The notes under the pieces: model-generated
What the model saw: only the letters and a program-made list of their open reading frames with translations
What the model was told of the DNA's origin: nothing
Database searches by the model: none
Origin: an uncultured Prevotellaceae bacterium
Lineage (GTDB): Bacteria; Bacteroidota; Bacteroidia; Bacteroidales; Bacteroidaceae
NCBI GenBank assembly: GCA_946415695.1
Contig: CAMKTM010000057.1
Coordinates: 1-12,244, forward strand
DNA length: 12,244 nt
Direction: 5' to 3'
Program-made: the position numbers and the translations under genes
In this document: piece after piece, positions 7,618-12,244 of the stretch
How the letters are laid out: every line of letters begins with the position of its first letter
How positions within the stretch are numbered: position 1 is the first letter of the stretch

Positions 7618-8316
7618 TTAGGATGAGGCGGTAAACAGGACACCTCTGATGATGATGTAAATAAAAGTCACGGGGAACACGCCGAGGATCGGGTACAGGT
7701 CCGAACGTTTGTAGCCAGTGGCGGTATAAGACGGGGTGAATGTGGAAGCGGATGGGAAGAGCTTCCTGTTGAGCCAACGGTAGAAAGCATAGACCGCCAT
7801 GCCGCACAGGATGCCCCACAAGGTGCCCATCAGGATGTCGAGGGGATAGTGGACGCCCAGATACATGCGGCTGTAGCTTGACAGACAGGCGTAGAGCAAC
7901 AGTAGGGGAGTGACCTTCTTGCTGCGAAACAGGAGCGAAAAGAAGACGCTCAGGCCAAAGGTGTTTGAGGCGTGGCTGGAGATGAAGCCGTAGAGACCGC
8001 TGCGATAGCCGTTGACCAGGTCAATCATCTCTGCAAGATCGGGCTCCCGCGAGGGGCGCAACCTGTGGAAGTAAGGTTTGCAGAAGCCGCTGGCAAAACG
8101 GTCGCAAAGCAAGACGAGCAACGCCACCATGAGAATGATGAGCAGGGCGTTACGCCAATGGTTGTTCTTTATGACGGCATAGAGCAGGCAGACAAACAGG
8201 GGAATCCAGGTGGTTGTCTGCGTGATGGCCATGAAGATGCCGTCGAGGAAGAGAGAAGAAGAACCGTTCAGGGTGATGAGAAGTTCCTTATCCCATTGGA
8301 TTATTTGCTCAATCAT
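7618..8316 (-). CDS. PAP2-family membrane phosphatase
   Basis: A 232-residue integral membrane phosphatase of the PAP2 superfamily, whose members hydrolyse lipid phosphates or pyrophosphates such as undecaprenyl pyrophosphate, phosphatidic acid, phosphatidylglycerol phosphate or lipid A phosphate. The three-part signature is present, numbered from the ATG: K80-x6-R87-P88, SSH at 113-115 in place of the usual PSGH, and S149-R150 ... H156-x3-D160 (SRMYLGVHYPLD). The two histidines and the aspartate make up the active site. About five or six membrane helices are visible. The ATG at 8316 is preferred; a TTG at 8322 in the same frame adds only two residues. The gene lies 12 nt upstream of the sensor kinase, so it probably leads that operon, and its leader carries repeat array B. 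The substrate cannot be read from sequence. Confidence 0.93.
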   Translation of the reverse strand: MIEQIIQWDKELLITLNGSSSLFLDGIFMAITQTTTWIPLFVCLLYAVIKNNHWRNALLIILMVALLVLLCDRFASGFCKPYFHRLRPSREPDLAEMIDLVNGYRSGLYGFISSHASNTFGLSVFFSLLFRSKKVTPLLLLYACLSSYSRMYLGVHYPLDILMGTLWGILCGMAVYAFYRWLNRKLFPSASTFTPSYTATGYKRSDLYPILGVFPVTFIYIIIRGVLFTASS

Positions 8317-8366
8317 ACTCAAAGAATAATAGGGCTATCTGCAATCGAACTACCAGTGACTTTCCC

Positions 8367-8498
8367 AACGAGGCACGCTCTTATTGTAAACGAGGCACGC
8401 TCTTATTGTAAACGAGGCACGCTCTTATTGCCAACGAGGCACGCTCTTATTGCCAACGAGGCACGCCTTGTTTCCCGACGAGGCACATCGCATTGGTC
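8367..8498. repeat. 22-bp tandem repeat, array B (leader of the PAP2 operon)
   Basis: Six consecutive 22-bp units start at 8367, 8389, 8411, 8433, 8455 and 8477. Each begins with AACGAGGCACG or a close variant. Units 1 and 2 are identical, ending TTATTGTA; units 3 and 4 are identical to each other and differ only in ending TTATTGCC; units 5 and 6 diverge in their second half. There are no spacers. The array lies between batE and the PAP2 start, ending 50 nt before that ATG, and would be transcribed in the PAP2 leader. This 279-nt gap otherwise holds only a weak promoter candidate. Confidence 0.92.
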
Positions 8499-8545
8499 GG
8501 CGTTCAACATGGTGGTATGGCTGCGGACATTCATTAAGATAATGT

Positions 8546-8578
8546 TCAACGTAGGTTTGTTTCGAGCGAAACGTCAAA
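8546..8578 (-). promoter_or_regulatory. Possible Bacteroidales promoter for the PAP2-kinase operon
   Basis: Read on the minus strand, TTTG (8578-8575) is followed after 21 nt by TACGTTGA (8553-8546). The Bacteroidales consensus is TTTG, then 19-21 nt, then TAnnTTTG, so the spacing fits but the -7 box has two mismatches. It would place the start of transcription upstream of repeat array B, making the array part of the leader RNA. The motifs are short, so a chance match is quite possible. Confidence 0.25.
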
Positions 8579-8595
8579 GGTTCATCATCAAGAAC

Positions 8596-9411
8596 TTAAA
8601 TCAGGCTGAAGGTTTTCTTGGGTATCCAGCCCACTTTGCCGTCTGCGATGCTCACTTCGCACCACTCTTTTAGGCTGTTGTCGATGATTTCCACTTTGCT
8701 TCCCTCGTGCAGGACGAAGAGGTCGTTGCCGTTCTCGGCAGGTGTGCTCTTGACGGTTACGGCAGGAGTGGTGATGATGCCGCTCGTATGTGTTTGCTTG
8801 AAGTTTCTCTGCTGCATGGCGCAGACGTTAGCGAGAATGGTGAAGATGAGCAGGACGATGGCCGAGGCGAAGGTAATCTTCCTTGTCGTCACGCTGCCAG
8901 CCCCCCAGAAGACGAGCAGGCAAACCAGCATGAACAGGAAGCTGAGCAAGGCGATGGCGGTCCAGGTGCGAAGGCTGAACCAGTTCGTCAGCTGGTGGAA
9001 ATAGGTGAACAGAATGAATTCGTGCTGCGGAATAATCTTGTCGATGGTTTTTGTGCGTGCCATTTCGAGGTTGAAGAGCACTTCTTTGTCGCTGGGGCTG
9101 AGCTTCAAGGCACGTTCGAACCAAAGGATGCTGTGGGCAATGTCGTCGGTGCGATAGTAAGCACAGCCCAGGTTGTAGCAGACATCGGTGGTGAGATTCT
9201 GCTCTGCGAGCTTGCTGTAGAGCTTGACGGCCGCTTCGTAGTCGGCACAGGCGTAAGCGCTGTCCGCCAAAGTCTTCGTTTCTGAAGGACTGGCAGCATG
9301 AGCCAAGAGAGCGGCAAAGGTAAGGAAAAGGAGGAGAAGAGACCTGCGGCCCCTCTCCAAACCTCCCCCAAAGGGGAGGCTTTTATGGTGTTGCTTTTTC
9401 ATTTTCATCAT
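8596..9411 (-). CDS. batE: BatE, TPR and SH3-like aerotolerance operon protein
   Basis: A 271-residue envelope protein matching BatE architecture. A signal-like hydrophobic stretch spans about 24-39, TPR repeats about 44-115 (including YNLGCAYYRTDDIAHSILWFERAL), two membrane helices 149-169 and 178-198, and a C-terminal bacterial SH3-like domain about 212-271 ending in GKVGWIPKKTFSLI. The Bat proteins were named for Bacteroides aerotolerance; their biochemical role is not settled. The start lies 7 nt after the batD stop, and ATG codons at 9411, 9408 and 9402 are all possible. Residues 11-22 (SLPFGGGLERGR) are encoded by palindromic element copy 2, giving an unusually long, basic region before the hydrophobic core. 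If translation began elsewhere this extension would change, but no downstream ATG precedes the hydrophobic core. Confidence 0.9.
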   Translation of the reverse strand: MMKMKKQHHKSLPFGGGLERGRRSLLLLFLTFAALLAHAASPSETKTLADSAYACADYEAAVKLYSKLAEQNLTTDVCYNLGCAYYRTDDIAHSILWFERALKLSPSDKEVLFNLEMARTKTIDKIIPQHEFILFTYFHQLTNWFSLRTWTAIALLSFLFMLVCLLVFWGAGSVTTRKITFASAIVLLIFTILANVCAMQQRNFKQTHTSGIITTPAVTVKSTPAENGNDLFVLHEGSKVEIIDNSLKEWCEVSIADGKVGWIPKKTFSLI

Positions 9412-9455
9412 TACATTATTATTTCTCCCCTTTGGGGGAGTTAGAGAGGGGCCGC
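9346..9455. repeat. Palindromic element copy 2, spanning the batD-batE junction
   Basis: About 110 bp. The outer arms at 9346-9356 and 9445-9455 are perfect 11-bp inverted repeats. The inner arms 9363-9378 and 9425-9440 are perfect 16-bp inverted repeats, and each can also fold alone (CCTCCCC/GGGGAGG and CTCCCC/GGGGAG). The arms resemble those of copy 1 in pcrA, sharing GGGGGAGTTAGAGAGGG on the right. The centre differs completely: an AT-rich spacer here carries the batD stop and batE start codons. The right arm encodes LSNSPKGE of BatD and the left arm encodes SLPFGGGLERG of BatE, in the same element frame as in pcrA. Confidence 0.88.
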
Positions 9456-11275
9456 TCCATCTGTGTAATCACGTCCGAGGCCTGTTGGTAAATCTTCTCT
9501 TTAGCCATGTTGGGGTCGCCTGTCGGGGCATAGCGTGCGAACTCGCAATCGCTCAGGACAGCGATGAAGGCATCCACGACAGACTGTTCCACGCCTCGCT
9601 GTGTAAGCTTGCTGATGACGTTGTCCTTCGTGAGTTCGCCCACGGGCAGGGACAGCTTGTCGCCGGCATAGCCCAGCAAAGCGCGCATCACTTCGTCGTA
9701 GAAGGCGGCGTCGTTCTTCTCGTGCATGAGCTTCGAAGCCTGTTTCAGTCGGCGCGAAGCCACTTTGCCTGCCTTCTTGCCCTTCACGCTCCAGGAGTTA
9801 GGATTGAGCTTCTGCTGACGTCTCAACCAGAAGAATGCGATGGCGAAGGCCAGGAAGAGAAGCGCGTAAACGAGCCAATAAGTCGATGTGCCGAAGAAAT
9901 CGTCGGTCTCGATGCTCTCCAGCTCGCCCAGCTTGATGAACCTGATGTCGTTGCTCAGCACGTTAAGATCCTCCTGTTCGCGTGTGTAAGCGACGGGCTG
10001 ACCCTTTGCCTTGGCAACTGCAAGACTGAAGGAGTCGGTGCGGACCGTGTTGTATCGCTCTTGCTCGGGGTCGAAGTAGCAGAACTCGACGGGCGCAATG
10101 GAGAACTTGCCCCCGTGGCGCGGTACGACAACATAGTCGTAGATGATGTTGCCCTTGGCTCCTGTTGCCGTGTTTGTCGTTTTGTTGTTTTCCTTGGGGT
10201 CATAGACCTCGAAGTCCTGCGGGAAGTTAATCTTTGGGGCTTTCATTAGCTTCATGTTGCCCTGACCGCTGACGACAAGTCGAAGGGTTGCCGCATCGTT
10301 GGCATTCACCTGTTCAGGCGTCAGCGTGGCAGACACCGAGAACTTGCCCACAGCACCCGAGAAGTTGTCGGGCTTCGGCGACGGAAGGGGCAAGACCTCA
10401 ATCTCTACGACTGGCGTCTTAATCTGTTTGCGCACCATCTGCGAGAGGCTTCCGCCGCCGAAGAAGATGTCGAAGGGGTCCATCGAGTGGTTCTGCACCT
10501 CGACCTGCGTGTCGAAGGTGATGCTGGGAATCTTCAGCTTGCCCGTCTTCTGCGGGAAGAGCACGTATTGCTTCCAGACGGCTGTGCCGTAGTTCCTGCC
10601 GTTGACGCGCTCGTACTTGAGTGAAAGCTGCGCCTCACGATCCATTTCCTGAACGTGGCAACCGTCTATCTGAGGCATCTCGCCGGATATTTGTTGGATG
10701 TTTACCAGCGTATAGAGCTTGTAGGTGAGCATCACGGCTTCCTGCTCGTATATCTTCTGCCGGTTGGCAGTCACGGTCATGTAGAGCTCGTTGTTTGCTA
10801 TCTGACCGCTACCGGCATTGCCCTGCTGCTGTTGCCTTTGGCGAGAGTTGCCTCCTTGCTGTTGGTTGGAGGGCTGCTGGCTCTGCTGTTGGCTTGCCGG
10901 CAACACTTCGATGCTGGCTGTTCCGCTCTTGACGGACTTCCCGTTGGCCTTGATGGTGGCAGCGGGCACCTTGAGAGTTCCCTCCGTGGTGGGCACGACG
11001 GTGTAGCTGAAGGTCATCGTGCTGCTCTGTGACATATGGCCATTGACCATCGAGAAGTTGCTCGACTGGCTTGTGCTGGGGCCGTAAAGTACGTTGAAAC
11101 CCTCGAAGTCTCCCACCTGAAAGTCTTCTACGTCGGTCGTGTTGGCGATGTAGCTGATGCGGATCTTCTGTCCGACCTCGGCTTGGGAGGGTGCCTGAAC
11201 CTTGAGCGTCACTTGAGCACTTATGGTGCTTAACGTGAGAAATAGTAGAACGAATATCGTGTTTAGTCTTTTCAT
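9419..11275 (-). CDS. batD: BatD, membrane-anchored aerotolerance operon protein
   Basis: A 618-residue BatD-family protein, a normal length for the family. It has a signal peptide (about 1-20, ending STISAQ), a periplasmic region of beta-rich, Ig-like modules (about 21-460) and one membrane helix at 465-484 (TYWLVYALLFLAFAIAFFW), followed by a basic cytoplasmic tail. The segment TTEGTLKVPAATIKANGK (96-113) and similar stretches near 245 and 390 are typical of BatD modules. A glutamine-rich linker occupies about 128-152. The last residues, about 607-618 (LSNSPKGEK), come from palindromic element copy 2, which also supplies the TAA stop. The start at 11275 gives a clean signal peptide. batC ends 138 nt upstream, with repeat array C in between, and batE starts 7 nt after the stop. 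Confidence 0.95.
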   Translation of the reverse strand: MKRLNTIFVLLFLTLSTISAQVTLKVQAPSQAEVGQKIRISYIANTTDVEDFQVGDFEGFNVLYGPSTSQSSNFSMVNGHMSQSSTMTFSYTVVPTTEGTLKVPAATIKANGKSVKSGTASIEVLPASQQQSQQPSNQQQGGNSRQRQQQQGNAGSGQIANNELYMTVTANRQKIYEQEAVMLTYKLYTLVNIQQISGEMPQIDGCHVQEMDREAQLSLKYERVNGRNYGTAVWKQYVLFPQKTGKLKIPSITFDTQVEVQNHSMDPFDIFFGGGSLSQMVRKQIKTPVVEIEVLPLPSPKPDNFSGAVGKFSVSATLTPEQVNANDAATLRLVVSGQGNMKLMKAPKINFPQDFEVYDPKENNKTTNTATGAKGNIIYDYVVVPRHGGKFSIAPVEFCYFDPEQERYNTVRTDSFSLAVAKAKGQPVAYTREQEDLNVLSNDIRFIKLGELESIETDDFFGTSTYWLVYALLFLAFAIAFFWLRRQQKLNPNSWSVKGKKAGKVASRRLKQASKLMHEKNDAAFYDEVMRALLGYAGDKLSLPVGELTKDNVISKLTQRGVEQSVVDAFIAVLSDCEFARYAPTGDPNMAKEKIYQQASDVITQMERPLSNSPKGEK

Positions 11276-11292
11276 CTTATGCTGTTTCTTTC

Positions 11293-11415
11293 AACTTGGC
11301 GTGTGTCGTTGGTGAACTTGGCGTGTGTCGTTGGCGAACTTCACGTGTGTCGTCGGCGAACTTGGCGTGTGTCGTTGGCGAACTTCACGTGTGTCGTTGG
11401 CGAACTTCACGTGTT
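11293..11415. repeat. 22-bp tandem repeat, array C (between batC and batD)
   Basis: Five full 22-bp units start at 11293, 11315, 11337, 11359 and 11381. A sixth partial unit from 11403 runs into the batC stop codon (11414-11416). Two versions occur: AACTTGGCGTG in units 1, 2 and 4, and AACTTCACGTG in units 3, 5 and 6, followed by TGTCGTTGGCG or one-base variants. There are no spacers. The array fills most of the 138-nt gap inside the bat operon and would be transcribed as part of the batC-batD message. Confidence 0.93.
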
Positions 11416-12244
11416 ACCATTGTTTCTTCAGGTGTTTCTGTTGGCGTTGTTGCTGTGCTTTCTGTATTTTCTCCTGAGTGGCTTTTTCGTCTTGCATAGC
11501 AGCGTTGAGCATCTGTTCTGCGTTCTCGCGGCTCATCTGTTCCGGCTGCGGCTGCTGTTGTTGCTCGTCCTTCTTGTCTTCTTGCTGTTGCTGCTGCTGT
11601 TGCTGCTTCTCTTCCTTCTCATCCTGACCCTTGTCGTCTTTGTCCTGATTCTGATTGTCCTGGCTGGGCGGATTCTTCTTCAGTTGAAAGAGGCTCAGGG
11701 CGTAGTTGTAGCGCGTCTCGTTGTTCGTCGGGTCGTTGCGCAAGGAGTTCCGATAGCAGGCAACAGCCTTGTCGAACTGTTTGGCGGCCTGCAGGATAAC
11801 GCCCATGTTGTGATAAATCTGTGCCAGACGGCCTTTGTCCTTCTCCAAGCGAGCCGCCGTCTCGTACTCCTTCATGGCATCCTCGGCCTTGTTCTGATAG
11901 AGAAGCGCGTTGCCCAAGTTGTAATGCGAGATGGGATTCGTGTTGTCCTTCTCGATGGCCTTCTGATACTCTACTTGTGCCTTGTCGTAAATGCTGTCGC
12001 GCATCAGGCGGTTGCCTCTGCGGATGTAGTCTCTGTCTGTCTGCGACATTGCCATCAAGCTGAAGAAGAGCAGCAAGACAGTGGTGGCGGAGCGTTGACG
12101 GCGGAAGAGATTGCTGAGCCAAGTGGATTTGCTCTCCCTTTCGAGAAGAAGCACATCGATGAGCAAAAGCAGGAGGCCGATGAGGACAAAGCCCTGGAAC
12201 TGCTCGTCGTATTCGCTGTAAATCTGGCTCTCCATCTTGGCTTT
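11414..12244 (-). CDS. batC: BatB C-terminus fused in frame to BatC (5' partial)
   Basis: The reading frame is open from the window edge to a TAA at 11416-11414. Counting from the M at 12235, residues 1-45 look like the end of BatB, a VWA-domain protein: IYSEYDEQFQGF, then a membrane helix (about 14-31) and a short basic segment. With no stop, the frame enters a second hydrophobic stretch (about 50-63) and TDRDYIRRGNRLMRD, the usual beginning of BatC. TPR repeats follow (about 73-185, for example ISHYNLGNALLYQNKAEDAMKEYETA), then a glutamine- and lysine-rich low-complexity region (about 190-235) and a charged C-terminal helix. The two helices would return the TPR part to the periplasm, so topology is preserved. 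No ATG precedes the second hydrophobic stretch; a TTG at residue 54 is the only obvious separate BatC start. BatB's VWA domain lies outside the window. Confidence 0.88.
   Translation of the reverse strand, partial: KAKMESQIYSEYDEQFQGFVLIGLLLLLIDVLLLERESKSTWLSNLFRRQRSATTVLLLFFSLMAMSQTDRDYIRRGNRLMRDSIYDKAQVEYQKAIEKDNTNPISHYNLGNALLYQNKAEDAMKEYETAARLEKDKGRLAQIYHNMGVILQAAKQFDKAVACYRNSLRNDPTNNETRYNYALSLFQLKKNPPSQDNQNQDKDDKGQDEKEEKQQQQQQQQEDKKDEQQQQPQPEQMSRENAEQMLNAAMQDEKATQEKIQKAQQQRQQKHLKKQW

Noticed and set aside
8367..8498. CRISPR array
   Set aside because: Units are directly adjacent with no variable spacers, and no cas genes are in the window. The same holds for arrays A and C.
7972..8673. 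Plus-strand frame crossing repeat array B
   Set aside because: It is antisense to the PAP2 gene and batE and passes through the tandem repeats.
9485..10249. Plus-strand open frame (254 codons) opposite batD
   Set aside because: Antisense to conserved BatD sequence and without recognisable features.
11296..11499. Small plus-strand frame whose protein seems repetitive
   Set aside because: The repeated peptide is just the 22-bp array read through successive frames, since 22 is not a multiple of three; no separate gene is supported.
11414..12235. batC starting at the ATG at 12235
   Set aside because: The frame continues upstream to the window edge, and the residues after that ATG match the end of BatB, so this ATG is probably internal.
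4162..12244. Stop-codon reassignment as an explanation for the two fused genes
   Set aside because: TAA and TAG are both used as normal stops by neighbouring genes, and the fusions have no in-frame stop to read through.

Overview
The window looks like a Bacteroidales chromosome, most likely Prevotellaceae or a close relative. The reasons are a Bat (aerotolerance) cluster in the Bacteroidetes order, a dockerin-like C-terminus on a secreted protein, a periplasmic-TPR sensor kinase paired with a response regulator, moderate GC, and short intergenic tandem repeats. No rRNA, tRNA, transposase or CRISPR array was seen.

Layout. The plus strand carries only the last 38 codons of a dockerin-like protein (1-117), closed by a strong hairpin terminator (168-212). 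Everything else is on the minus strand, so transcription runs from high to low coordinates. First comes a Bat block: the end of batB fused in frame to batC (12244-11414), batD (11275-9419) and batE (9411-8596). Next is a signalling block: a PAP2-family phosphatase (8316-7618), a 1147-residue tandem sensor kinase (7605-4162), a receiver/HTH response regulator (4131-3409) and a small membrane protein resembling the AbgT N-terminus (3419-2865), with 12-nt and 30-nt gaps and one 11-bp overlap. Last is a PcrA/UvrD-type helicase (2747-348), convergent with the dockerin-like gene.

How the genes may work together. The Bat proteins are thought to form an envelope complex, with VWA and TPR modules, BatD and BatE facing the periplasm. 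The phosphatase, kinase, regulator and membrane protein are probably co-transcribed and may form an envelope-sensing unit. PcrA acts separately in DNA repair and replication.

The most unusual content is repeat architecture. (1) A palindromic element of about 90-110 bp occurs twice. One copy is inserted in frame inside pcrA and adds about 30 residues to the helicase. The other spans the batD-batE junction and encodes both the BatD C-terminus and the BatE N-terminus. Both are translated in the same frame of the element, resembling the protein-coding palindromic elements of Rickettsia. (2) Three tandem arrays of different sequence all have a 22-bp period and lie between genes. (3) Two genes, batB-batC and the kinase, look like in-frame fusions in which a second module begins with a signal-like membrane segment.
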